Shown: one piece after another, positions 34,020 to 40,991 of the stretch
Position numbering within the stretch: the stretch's first letter is position 1
Layout of the letters: each line of letters starts with the position of its first letter
DNA from: Candidatus Obscuribacterales bacterium
Lineage (GTDB): Bacteria; Cyanobacteriota; Vampirovibrionia; Obscuribacterales; Obscuribacteraceae
NCBI GenBank assembly: GCA_021732025.1
Contig: JAKFVU010000036.1
Span: forward strand, 174,223-238,222
Length of the DNA stretch: 64,000 nt
Reading direction: 5' to 3'
Notes under the pieces: generated by a model
What the model was told of the DNA's origin: nothing
The model's database searches: none
Seen by the model: the letters and a program-made list of their open reading frames with translations, nothing else
Program-made: the position numbers and the translations under genes

Positions 34020-34655
34020 ATGGCTACAAAGAAATCTAGTTTGACCTCTGCGCTGTTGCTCGTGGCTTTAGCAATTGCCTCTGTTGGCACTATTGGTGGT
34101 GCAATGAGTCAGGCCGGTAAATCTGCCACCGAAGGTGAGGAGCTCGTTTCTTCTGCCGAGAGTGGCGCCAATGAAGATTCGACTGCCACTGTCTACCAAT
34201 TTAAAGCCAACTCACTCGATGGCCACGAGATTAGTCTGGCCGACTATAAAGGTAAGGTCTTGCTGATTGTTAATACTGCTAGTCACTGTGGTTATACGCC
34301 GCAGTACGCTGGCTTGCAGGCTTTGAGCAAGAAGTATGAGTCTCAAGGTCTCAAGGTTCTCGGCTTTCCTTGTGATCAATTTGGCCACCAAGAGCCGGGC
34401 GATGCAGCCGCTATATCGTCATTTTGTACCAAGAACTATGGCGTAGATTTCCAGATGTTCGACAAAATTGACGTCAATGGCAAGAATGCCAATCCGCTCT
34501 ATACCTTCTTAAAGAAAGGTACCAAAGACAAAGGTGATATTCGCTGGAATTTCACTAAGTTTCTCGTAGATAAGCAGGGCAAAGTAATTAAGCGCTACGG
34601 CTCAATGGCGAGCCCAGAGAGCTTGTCTGCTGATATTGAAGCGGCACTCAAATAA
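34020..34655 (+). CDS. Glutathione peroxidase-like thiol peroxidase, exported
   Basis: A protein of 211 residues with an N-terminal hydrophobic segment (about 9-30) indicating export or membrane anchoring, then a GPx domain. The active site is NTASHCGYTPQYAGL (peroxidatic Cys near residue 90), with FPCDQFGHQEPG and DIRWNFTKFLVDKQG supplying the Gln and Trp of the catalytic tetrad. Cys rather than selenocysteine makes it a thioredoxin-type peroxidase that reduces lipid or organic peroxides. An extra linker of about 30 residues (Glu/Ser rich) separates the anchor from the domain. The ATG lacks a strong Shine-Dalgarno site at normal spacing. Confidence 0.9.
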   Translation: MATKKSSLTSALLLVALAIASVGTIGGAMSQAGKSATEGEELVSSAESGANEDSTATVYQFKANSLDGHEISLADYKGKVLLIVNTASHCGYTPQYAGLQALSKKYESQGLKVLGFPCDQFGHQEPGDAAAISSFCTKNYGVDFQMFDKIDVNGKNANPLYTFLKKGTKDKGDIRWNFTKFLVDKQGKVIKRYGSMASPESLSADIEAALK

Positions 34656-34658
34656 CTT

Positions 34659-35081
34659 TTAGTCATCAGAAGATGGTCGGCGACGTTGCTGCTTTTTCAT
34701 TGAGTTTTGCGATTTGGTTTCGACACGTCTGATTTTTGAACCCAAAGTTGGCCTGGTAGCCTTTCTCACGACTGGCCTAGTGGCCACGGAGATGAGCATT
34801 TCAGTTATTTTGGCGAAGCAATCGTCAATATTGCCACTTTGATCTCGATATCTTTGTGAGGTCAAAACCAAGTCGCCTTCGAGGGTTAAGCGACTGGCGT
34901 ATTTGCTAATAAAGCGTGCTCGCACTTCATCACTAATGCTTGGGCTCGTAGAAATTGCCCAGCGCATAACGGCTTTGCTGTTAACTTTGTTGACGTTCTG
35001 ACCGCCTGGGCCGCCACTGCGCGCAAAAGTGAACGAAAACTCGCTCAAGGGAATTTGAATTTTGTCAGTTACTGAAAGCAT
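34659..35081 (-). CDS. arfB: Alternative ribosome-rescue factor ArfB (peptidyl-tRNA hydrolase)
   Basis: A protein of 140 residues related to class I release factors but with only the catalytic domain. SGGPGGQNVNKVNSKA carries the GGQ tripeptide that releases the peptide from stalled ribosomes. The C-terminus (KKQQRRRPSSDD and basic residues before it) is the positively charged tail that enters the empty mRNA channel. Length and architecture are typical. It converges on the peroxidase gene with a 3-base gap. Confidence 0.92.
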   Translation of the reverse strand: MLSVTDKIQIPLSEFSFTFARSGGPGGQNVNKVNSKAVMRWAISTSPSISDEVRARFISKYASRLTLEGDLVLTSQRYRDQSGNIDDCFAKITEMLISVATRPVVRKATRPTLGSKIRRVETKSQNSMKKQQRRRPSSDD

Positions 35082-35117
35082 AGTTAGATTGGTATACCAC
35101 AGCTTTGCGCAACGTGC

Positions 35118-35153
35118 AAAAGCGCAGAGATTTCTGAGCTTCTCTGCGCTTTT
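35118..35153 (-). terminator. Hairpin after the His-rich protein gene
   Basis: A perfect 13-bp stem (35118-35130 with 35141-35153), 10-base loop. The arms end in AAAA/TTTT, so each strand reads into a short T-run. It lies between two minus-strand genes and probably ends the transcript of 35205-35549. Confidence 0.7.
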
Positions 35154-35204
35154 GAATTTTTTATGCCTCCAGCATCAGATAGATACTGGTTGCAACACGC
35201 TTGA

Positions 35205-35549
35205 TTAGGCGGCGACTAAGACGCCGTGGTTATCGCAATGTGTTTCGCATGGGCTGTGTAGGTGACCATTGACCAAATAATCTACATGGTCGCCGTGAGG
35301 CACAGCATCGTGTCCACAATCAGCACCGTGTTTGTGGGCGCTGTCGTGGCCATCGCACTTGTGCTCTGGGGTACAAGCGGCAGGATTGGTAGCTGACTCT
35401 GACAATTTGCACTCATCTACATGATCGCTGTGCATGTGATGAAGATGGCCATCATGAACATAGTCAACGTGATCTTCGTGTTTGACAGCTACGTGACCAC
35501 AGTTGCTACCGTGCTTATGGTCATGGCTGTTGTGTGTTTCGCAAGACAT
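35205..35549 (-). CDS. His/Cys-rich metal-binding protein
   Basis: A protein of 114 residues from ATG 35549, which has GGAG at seven bases; the longer frame to 35609 is less likely. Two similar units can be seen: HKHGSNCGHVAVKHEDHVDY with GHLHHMHSDH, and later HKHGADCGHDAVPHGDHVDY with GHLHS. About a quarter of residues are His, with several Cys. Similar small proteins with CGH...HxDHxDYxxxGHLH are found beside zinc genes in other bacteria, so zinc or other transition-metal binding is likely. No signal peptide, so it should be cytoplasmic. Confidence 0.75.
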   Translation of the reverse strand: MSCETHNSHDHKHGSNCGHVAVKHEDHVDYVHDGHLHHMHSDHVDECKLSESATNPAACTPEHKCDGHDSAHKHGADCGHDAVPHGDHVDYLVNGHLHSPCETHCDNHGVLVAA

Positions 35550-35881
35550 ATTTCGGCTCCAAGTGTGAACTAGTAATAGCTCAAATAGGTAACTAAGCGA
35601 TTGAATCAATCGGTACTTATCGTTTTAACTCGTTGTCCTCGCGCTGTCAACGCCTGTGAAACTGGTGGCTATGTGGTGGCATAGTCGGTGCTTGCTGCGA
35701 GCCTGTAATAGTCTGGGTTTCAGGCCCTATTGGGCTTTTCAAAGAATTTTGAAGGGTATGAAAATCGTTTCCATTGCCGCTGTGTTTTTGTTGTATTTGT
35801 GGGAATGAAAATGGTTTCAATTGCCATGTGAATGGGCGTATAACCTCGCCTCAAGAGGGTCGTATGGTCAGTGCATCGACA
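35550..35881. other. Intergenic region with terminator-like hairpin and direct repeat
   Basis: No convincing gene. GCCC-TATT-GGGC followed by TTTT (35724-35739) is a plus-strand terminator-like hairpin with no plus-strand gene before it. A 24-base direct repeat lies at 35755-35778 and 35802-35825. The first copy opens a 16-codon frame (35758-35808) reading MKIVSIAAVFLLYLWE, hydrophobic like a signal peptide. Confidence 0.4.
35755..35825. repeat. 24-base direct repeat, two copies
   Basis: Copies at 35755-35778 and 35802-35825 differ at three positions, with a 47-base period. The core is GGNATGAAAATNGTTTCNATTGCC in pattern, with a TGAAA/TTTCA inverted repeat inside the second copy. Confidence 0.6.
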
Positions 35882-35917
35882 AAAGAGAGCGGCACCGTTG
35901 GTGGTGCCGCTCTCTTT
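35882..35917 (-). terminator. Strong hairpin after the Asn/Gln-rich secreted gene
   Basis: A perfect 15-bp stem (35882-35896 with 35903-35917), 6-base loop, GC-rich core and T-ending arms. It lies nine bases beyond the minus-strand stop at 35926. Confidence 0.75.
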
Positions 35918-35925
35918 GCTATTAA

Positions 35926-36303
35926 TTACCAACCTCTGAAGCGATTGATAATACTTCTGCCAAAGTTGCCGAGGCCGCTGTTTTGATAGTTGTTGAAACC
36001 ATTGTAGTTGCCGTTGAAGGCGCCGTTATAACAGTTGTTGTTATTTAGGTAGCGACCGCGATTCCAGTAACCGTTATTGTAGTTTTGTTGATTGAGTGAT
36101 TGGTTATAGGCTGCTTGTTGCACCGCTGCCATGTTGATTTGAGCTTGCTGTGCTTGAGCTTGCTGATTCATAAAGTTCTGCATTGCAATCATATTGAGCA
36201 TTTTTTCTTGCTCAGTAGCCTGGGCGGGAGTGGCGGCAAAACTTAAGCCTGTAATCGCTACGGCCGCAACTATACCCTTAAGGTTTGTCAAACTGAATCT
36301 CAT
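35926..36303 (-). CDS. Small secreted Asn/Gln/Tyr-rich protein
   Basis: A protein of 125 residues with a signal peptide (to about ATPAQA-T). The mature part begins with a helical Met/Gln/Ala-rich stretch (MLNMIAMQNFMNQQAQAQQA) and ends in an Asn/Tyr/Gly-rich tail (NNGYWNRGRYLNNNNCYNG). AGGAGG at good spacing before the ATG implies strong translation. It resembles the neighbouring gene at 36460 in layout: signal peptide, M-N-x-Q segment, then an Asn/Gly/Arg-rich tail. The tail type is seen in surface, matrix or amyloid-like proteins; no function can be assigned. Confidence 0.7.
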   Translation of the reverse strand: MRFSLTNLKGIVAAVAITGLSFAATPAQATEQEKMLNMIAMQNFMNQQAQAQQAQINMAAVQQAAYNQSLNQQNYNNGYWNRGRYLNNNNCYNGAFNGNYNGFNNYQNSGLGNFGRSIINRFRGW

Positions 36304-36399
36304 AACACGTCCTCCTAACTGTATGGTTAATTTGACGCTATTGACTAAATCTTGTTCCTGGCCTTGACAACAAATCGATTGAATACTTCGAAGAAGTTC

Positions 36400-36432
36400 T
36401 AAAGCCGAGAGTATTGCTACGTCTCGGCTTTA
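36400..36432 (-). terminator. Hairpin after the His-tailed secreted gene
   Basis: An 11-bp perfect stem (36400-36410 with 36422-36432), 11-base loop. There is no long T-run, so terminator activity is less certain. Confidence 0.5.
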
Positions 36433-36459
36433 GTCTGATTTATCGGTCATGCTTTGGCA

Positions 36460-36786
36460 CTAGTGATGATGGTGATGGTTCCGTCCGTGGTGCCGTCTTT
36501 TGTTCCAGCCGTTGTGGCGACCGTTGTTCCAGTTTCTACCGTTGTTGTTCCAGCCGTTGTTCCAGCCGTTGTTCCAGCCATTGTTATAGCGGTAGTTGCG
36601 ACGATTATTGTTGACGTTGCCGTAATATTGATTGGTGTATGCACCATTCTGATTCATATAATTTCTCATCGCTTCGAAATTTAGCCGTCTTTCAAAATCG
36701 TTAGCCTCTGCTGGTGCTGCGGCTACTGAACACCCAATCACGGCCACTACTGCGGCGGCAGTTGCTAGCAGTTTTCGTACATTCAT
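36460..36786 (-). CDS. Small secreted Asn/Gly/Trp-rich protein with His tail
   Basis: A protein of 108 residues. The signal peptide ends near APAEA-N. A short helical part (FERRLNFEAMRNYMNQNG) precedes a tail of tandem Asn-Gly-Trp-Asn units (NGWNNGWNNGWN), then basic residues and RHHGRNHHHHH directly before the stop. The His tail could bind metals. A very strong GGAGGA site precedes the ATG. Probably a paralogue of the gene at 35926. Opposite-strand frames here are shadows of the repeats. Confidence 0.65.
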   Translation of the reverse strand: MNVRKLLATAAAVVAVIGCSVAAAPAEANDFERRLNFEAMRNYMNQNGAYTNQYYGNVNNNRRNYRYNNGWNNGWNNGWNNNGRNWNNGRHNGWNKRRHHGRNHHHHH

Positions 36787-36803
36787 CTCAATTTCCTCCT
36801 CGA

Positions 36804-36829
36804 TTCACGCTAGTAATGGACGGCGTGAA
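36804..36829. promoter_or_regulatory. Inverted repeat upstream of the His-tailed gene
   Basis: TTCACGC and GCGTGAA, 12 bases apart, in the leader of the 36460 gene. A further TTCACG half-site lies near 36866. Candidate operator or leader hairpin. Confidence 0.35.
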
Positions 36830-36946
36830 GGGTGTGGAGGTTCCTTTCTAGTCATGCAGGAAACTTTCACGAACGTTTTTAAGTCGTGTATGGCCGTCAG
36901 GGCTACTATTGGCCCATCTATTAAACTTTTGAAATTGCCTTATTTT

Positions 36947-37717
36947 TTAGTGTCCAAGCTTTTCGCCAAGGCCAAGTTCCATCATGGCTGAATCGCCATT
37001 TTCTTTTTGTGCTTTCGAAGTAGTGATGGTGTATGGGTCTTTTGCTATTTTGTAGCCAACTGGTGCCGCGAAATCTTTGGGATTATAGGGCAGCTCTTTG
37101 AACGACTGTGTAGTTAAGTATTCGACATATCCGCTGCGCTGAAAGCCGCTAAGCCAGCTAGTATCTTGAGTTTTGGGCTTACCAAAGTCTAAAGCATATT
37201 TTGTCAGGATGCCCTTTTGTGCACGTATGCCGTAGTAGGCAGAGATGGTGGCATCAACTTCTGGTGCAGCATTACACTGTTCGGCAAACCAAAAGGTTTG
37301 GGTTCCCATTTGATAGGCCCAGCTTTTAGCGCCGGTGATATCAATTGCTCGCGAGCGAGGCAAGCCAATATGATTGGTTGGCATTCCTTTGAGGTCAACC
37401 GGATATGACTTGTAAAATTGAGTGCGAGTGGTCTTCCACTCTATTTTGTCGTCGTCGCGATAAGTGACCACTGACCAGTCCGGCGCTTTGGAGAGGAGGT
37501 AATAACCCCACGACTCGTTGAAAATTTTGATGGCATTTTTTGAAATATAGATTTTCGAACGGCCAAGGTCTTTATGGGTTTGGGTGATGACCCATTCATG
37601 TTCAGAGCTGCTCGGTTTCTTGCGATCGACGGCGCCGCTTGGTTGTTGGCAAAAGAAGCCGCCGAGAAAGCTCATGCTTAGAGCTACGGCTAGTTGATTG
37701 ACAAGTTGTCGTTTCAT
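36947..37717 (-). CDS. Secreted protein of unknown function (family A, copy 1)
   Basis: A protein of 256 residues with a signal peptide (to about PSGA-V). Mature part: GRSKIYISKNAIKIFNE, then YYLLSKAPDWSVVTYRDDDK, and near the end AAPVGYKIAKDPYTITTS. The secreted protein at 48612-49424 shares these three landmarks in the same order (SRVYLSK, LWFTAEPKNVWLVNPDNK, AKPVGYKPAKD), so they form one family, unknown to me. Palindromes lie in its upstream region. Confidence 0.65.
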   Translation of the reverse strand: MKRQLVNQLAVALSMSFLGGFFCQQPSGAVDRKKPSSSEHEWVITQTHKDLGRSKIYISKNAIKIFNESWGYYLLSKAPDWSVVTYRDDDKIEWKTTRTQFYKSYPVDLKGMPTNHIGLPRSRAIDITGAKSWAYQMGTQTFWFAEQCNAAPEVDATISAYYGIRAQKGILTKYALDFGKPKTQDTSWLSGFQRSGYVEYLTTQSFKELPYNPKDFAAPVGYKIAKDPYTITTSKAQKENGDSAMMELGLGEKLGH

Positions 37718-37726
37718 CTTCTGCCC

Positions 37727-37760
37727 ACTAGGTTCCTAGTACTAGATTCCCCTTTAGGGG
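37727..37760. promoter_or_regulatory. Two adjacent palindromes
   Basis: ACTAGG-TT-CCTAGT (37727-37740) is followed by TCCCC-TTTA-GGGGC (37748-37761). They lie just upstream of the minus-strand gene at 36947 and could be operator sites or leader hairpins. Confidence 0.35.
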
Positions 37761-37862
37761 CAAACTTATTGGCCGTAAATATAATCTATGAATAGAGTAT
37801 CAAGCATAATAACCTAAACTATATGAATGCTATAGGCGTGGGCGCTACAGGTGTGATTGCAA

Positions 37863-38378
37863 GTGAAGAAGATTTGGTTCGTTCTGGCGCTGGCCCTAGT
37901 CTCTAGTTTGTTGGTCGAGCAAGAGGCCCAGGCTGAGCGCTATAAGGTGCGGGTACTCACTGTGTACGACGGCGATACCCTGTTGGTAGACCATGACGGT
38001 AAGCGCGAGAAAATCATTTTGTATGGTATCGATTGTCCAGAATCAGCTCAAGACTCCGGCCCTCAAGCCAAGCAGTTTACTGAGGTCTGTTGTGCTCACA
38101 AAGATGTAACGGTGGACACAAAGGGGCGTGACAAGTTCAATCGGGTCGTGGCCGAGATTTACTTAAGCGACGGGGCAGACCTTAATCACGAGCTGGTAAA
38201 GCGCGGTTTAGCCTGGTGGAGCGACAAGTTCGCGCCCTCTGACACTGTTTTGCAGACTCTTCAGGCTGAGGCAAAGGGCGGAAATACAGGGCTTTGGGCC
38301 GCACCGCATCCGATACCGCCATGGCTTTTTCGCAATGGTGATAAAGCCGTGCAGGCTACGATTGTGCCTTCTCAATAG
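37863..38378 (+). CDS. Secreted thermonuclease-like protein (SNase family)
   Basis: A protein of about 171 residues with a signal peptide (to about QEAQA-E) and one staphylococcal-nuclease domain. Core motifs: VLTVYDGDTLLVDHDGK (Ca-binding Asp region), IILYGIDCPES with the catalytic-loop Arg replaced by a Gly-Ile context, and a later KGRDKFNRVVAEIYL and HELVKRGLAWW. Extracellular or periplasmic cleavage of DNA/RNA is likely. Two extra Cys (EVCCAH) are unusual. GTG at 37863 with AGGTG upstream is preferred to TTG at 37857. Confidence 0.85.
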   Translation: MKKIWFVLALALVSSLLVEQEAQAERYKVRVLTVYDGDTLLVDHDGKREKIILYGIDCPESAQDSGPQAKQFTEVCCAHKDVTVDTKGRDKFNRVVAEIYLSDGADLNHELVKRGLAWWSDKFAPSDTVLQTLQAEAKGGNTGLWAAPHPIPPWLFRNGDKAVQATIVPSQ

Positions 38379-38483
38379 AGACGGCTAGAATTATTGATGC
38401 GCTACTGTCAGAATGGAGGCGGTATCCTTCGCCCATTTCACATTTTGATTAATTGTTATGTATTAGTTGTTAGGAGGTACGGA

Positions 38484-39899
38484 ATGCAGTCCAAATCCAG
38501 CGCCATGAGTGCATTGAGCGCGAACAAAGATGTAACCGTGAAACGCAAGCCCCTTGTCAGCCTGGCTTCTTTCCTCATGGCAATCTCGCTCGGATTTTGC
38601 TCTTTGCCAGTGCAAGCCGTTAGCTTTGGTATTACACCATTTCCTAAAGGTGGCGAGAACGCAACTCCTAAAGATCAAACTAACGCCATGAAGATGTGCG
38701 TCGATGCGGGTGTTACCGGCATTTTTTACGGGGGAACTTGGGCAGATTTAGAACCTTCAAAAGGAAGCTATCAGCTCACCCAGCTGGGCAAAACCCTCAA
38801 GTATGCACCCAAGTTGACACGTTTCTTGGGCGTGCAAGTTTTTGATATCACTACCAAAAACATGCCCAGCGATTTAACTAAGTCAAAATTAGATAGCCCA
38901 AAAGTTGTTAGTCGTTTCGGTCAACTGATGGCCCGTTTGAAAAAGACTACAGGTGGAAATATTGCTTACTTCTCCATTGGCAATGAGGCTGATGTTTACC
39001 TAGCTAAGCACCCAAAAGAAGTTGATAGTTTCATGAAATTCTTTGCCTTGGCCAAGAAAGAAGTAGTGAAAACATTCCCCGGTTGCAAGGTTGGTATCAC
39101 TCTTCGCGCTGAGAATTTGTTGAATGGTAAAGAGCCTTCAGCTCTCGCTAAGCAGCTTTTGGCTGAGAGCGATGTAGTAATGCTGAACTATTATCCGATG
39201 GAAAATTACAAGCCAAAGAAACCTCAGCAAATTGAAAAAGATATGGAAACTCTGACTAAGATTGCTGATGGCAAATCAATTGTATTTCAAGAAATTGGCT
39301 ATCCAAGCTCTCCTAGGCTCGGTTCTTCTGATAAGAATCAGGCTGATTTCATGGAATTAGCGTTCAAAGAATTGCGCAAAAATTCTCAGGTTGAGTTTGC
39401 TAATTTCTTTGCACTGCATGATTTAACTCCTGCCATCTGTGATTACTTAGCTGATCACTACACTATAAGTAGCAAAAACTATCGCCAAGTAATGCAGTCT
39501 TTGGGCCTTCGTCGCAGCTCTGGCAAGGCCAGAGGCTCGTGGGAGGTTGTGAAAAAAGGATTAGCAGAAAAGCCTGCTGTTAAGCCTGAAGTAACTAAAC
39601 CAGAAGATATGCCGACCGATGTAGCGCCTGGCGAGACATTGCCGCCTATCAATCAGCCGGTATCTCCGGATGCCGCTGGTCAAACTACTCCTCCTGCTCC
39701 TCCTACTAAGACTACACCGGACTCCGCTCCTGCTGAAACCCCCGCCACACCGGCTAAAGGCGACACAGAGGCCAAGCCTGACAGTACCGACGTCAAACCA
39801 GATTCCAAAACCGAATCTAAAGGTGATACTGAAACCAAAACTGATGCTGACGCAAAATCAGAACCAGCAAAAGAACCAGCAAAAGAAGAAGCTAAGTAG
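38484..39899 (+). CDS. Secreted glycoside-hydrolase-like TIM-barrel protein with acidic/basic tail
   Basis: A protein of 471 residues from ATG 38484, which has a perfect AGGAGG at 38472-38477; the open frame before it is not needed. Signal region to about residue 50. The barrel domain (about 52-345) has SIGNEADVY and FQEIGYPSS, the positions of acid/base and nucleophile Glu in clan GH-A (GH5/GH42/GH53-like), and a YGGTWADLEPSKGSY strand-1 motif. Substrate unknown. The C-terminal 110 residues are Pro/Thr/Lys/Glu repeats (such as AKPDSTDVKPDSKTESK), low complexity, perhaps a wall linker. Confidence 0.75.
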   Translation: MQSKSSAMSALSANKDVTVKRKPLVSLASFLMAISLGFCSLPVQAVSFGITPFPKGGENATPKDQTNAMKMCVDAGVTGIFYGGTWADLEPSKGSYQLTQLGKTLKYAPKLTRFLGVQVFDITTKNMPSDLTKSKLDSPKVVSRFGQLMARLKKTTGGNIAYFSIGNEADVYLAKHPKEVDSFMKFFALAKKEVVKTFPGCKVGITLRAENLLNGKEPSALAKQLLAESDVVMLNYYPMENYKPKKPQQIEKDMETLTKIADGKSIVFQEIGYPSSPRLGSSDKNQADFMELAFKELRKNSQVEFANFFALHDLTPAICDYLADHYTISSKNYRQVMQSLGLRRSSGKARGSWEVVKKGLAEKPAVKPEVTKPEDMPTDVAPGETLPPINQPVSPDAAGQTTPPAPPTKTTPDSAPAETPATPAKGDTEAKPDSTDVKPDSKTESKGDTETKTDADAKSEPAKEPAKEEAK

Positions 39900-39937
39900 T
39901 CTCTTAAATACCAACTGGTCGGCATAATACGCACTCT

Positions 39938-39971
39938 AAGGGTAATTCGCTAAGCACAGCGAGTTACCCTT
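39938..39971 (+). terminator. Hairpin between glycosidase and cupin genes
   Basis: A 14-bp stem with one G-T pair (39938-39951 with 39958-39971), loop AAGCAC. There is no T-run after it, so it may be a processing or attenuator hairpin rather than a terminator. Confidence 0.5.
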
Positions 39972-40038
39972 GGAACTAATTAGGTCATGGGCCGTCGCCA
40001 CCCGCAGAAATGCCGATTTGACGAACGAGGGACACGCC

Positions 40039-40971
40039 ATGACTGACACGACAATTACAAAGATTGACTCTGCACATTCGCCCCAGGGTGAGGCCGGTCA
40101 AAAATACCTTGCTTCTGGAAAGTCTATGTCGATGCGCTTGTGGGAATGTGAACCAGAAAGCTGCGACAAACCTGAGTCAAAGCGAGACTACGAGACCATT
40201 GGTTTCGTCTTAAAAGGGAAGGCTGAGCTTCATATTGAAGGGCAGATGGTATTGCTCAATCCGGGCGACTGTTGGAGCGTGCCTAAGGGCTCCAGTCACC
40301 GCTACAAGATATTAGAGACATTCTCGGCGGTAGAGTCGACATCGCCACCAGCCGAGGTACACGGGAGAGACGCAGATATGGCTAATGCCAAAGACAAAGA
40401 ATGTAAGAACGGCGAGAAAGCAAACAGCTCTGAAAATAATTCGGTAGCTGAATTTGCCAAAGCAACATCAGTACAAGAATCGGCTGCTAAAGCCCCCGGT
40501 GAACCAGCCGCTCAAGGCAAGGTCGATAAGACCACTGAAGTTTCACCAATGGATAAAGGCTCAGACGATGAGTTAGATGGCACTGCTCCACCTAAAGAAG
40601 GCGAGACCGCAGAGTCTAAGAAAGCTGACGCTCCTGTTGAAGCAAAGACTGCGGAAGATAAGCCTGGCGCAGATAAGCCTGCTGAAAACAAGCCAGTAAG
40701 CGGTAAGCCGAAGGAGTCTAAGCCAGATGAAGCAACTGCTCCAGCTCCTGGTGACGAAGAGAAAGCTGACGAGAAGCCGAAGGATGGCTCTGAAGAAGAG
40801 CCTAAGGCCGAGAGTCCTGCAGATGAAACTAATGAGGCTGAAATAGAAGAAGCCAAAGATGTGCAAGAAATCGGCGCCCAGATCGGTCGACCTGATAGCA
40901 AAGTCACTTCTAACTCGCCTGAGAAGCCAGCCGAGCCAGCTGAACACGTAGAGTTGGATAAGTCTGCATAA
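40039..40971 (+). CDS. Cupin-domain protein with long charged disordered tail
   Basis: A protein of 310 residues from ATG 40039 (GAGG at 40027-40030). Residues about 20-100 form a small cupin beta-barrel: IGFVLKGKAELHIEGQ, MVLLNPGDCWSVPKGSSHRY and KILETFSAVEST match the two cupin motifs, with the His of SSHRY kept and the first HxH replaced. The remaining 200 residues are Lys/Glu/Pro/Ala repeats (for example KPGADKPAENKPVSGK), predicted disordered. The cupin may sense or bind a small ligand. No signal peptide. Confidence 0.7.
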   Translation: MTDTTITKIDSAHSPQGEAGQKYLASGKSMSMRLWECEPESCDKPESKRDYETIGFVLKGKAELHIEGQMVLLNPGDCWSVPKGSSHRYKILETFSAVESTSPPAEVHGRDADMANAKDKECKNGEKANSSENNSVAEFAKATSVQESAAKAPGEPAAQGKVDKTTEVSPMDKGSDDELDGTAPPKEGETAESKKADAPVEAKTAEDKPGADKPAENKPVSGKPKESKPDEATAPAPGDEEKADEKPKDGSEEEPKAESPADETNEAEIEEAKDVQEIGAQIGRPDSKVTSNSPEKPAEPAEHVELDKSA

Positions 40972-40991
40972 GCGAAAGAAACCTCTGTTAT

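Noticed and set aside
36414..36684. Plus-strand Cys/Val-rich repeat frames opposite the His-tailed gene
   Set aside because: Produced by the NGWN repeats and His tail read in antisense; the minus-strand frame has signal peptide and a strong ribosome binding site.
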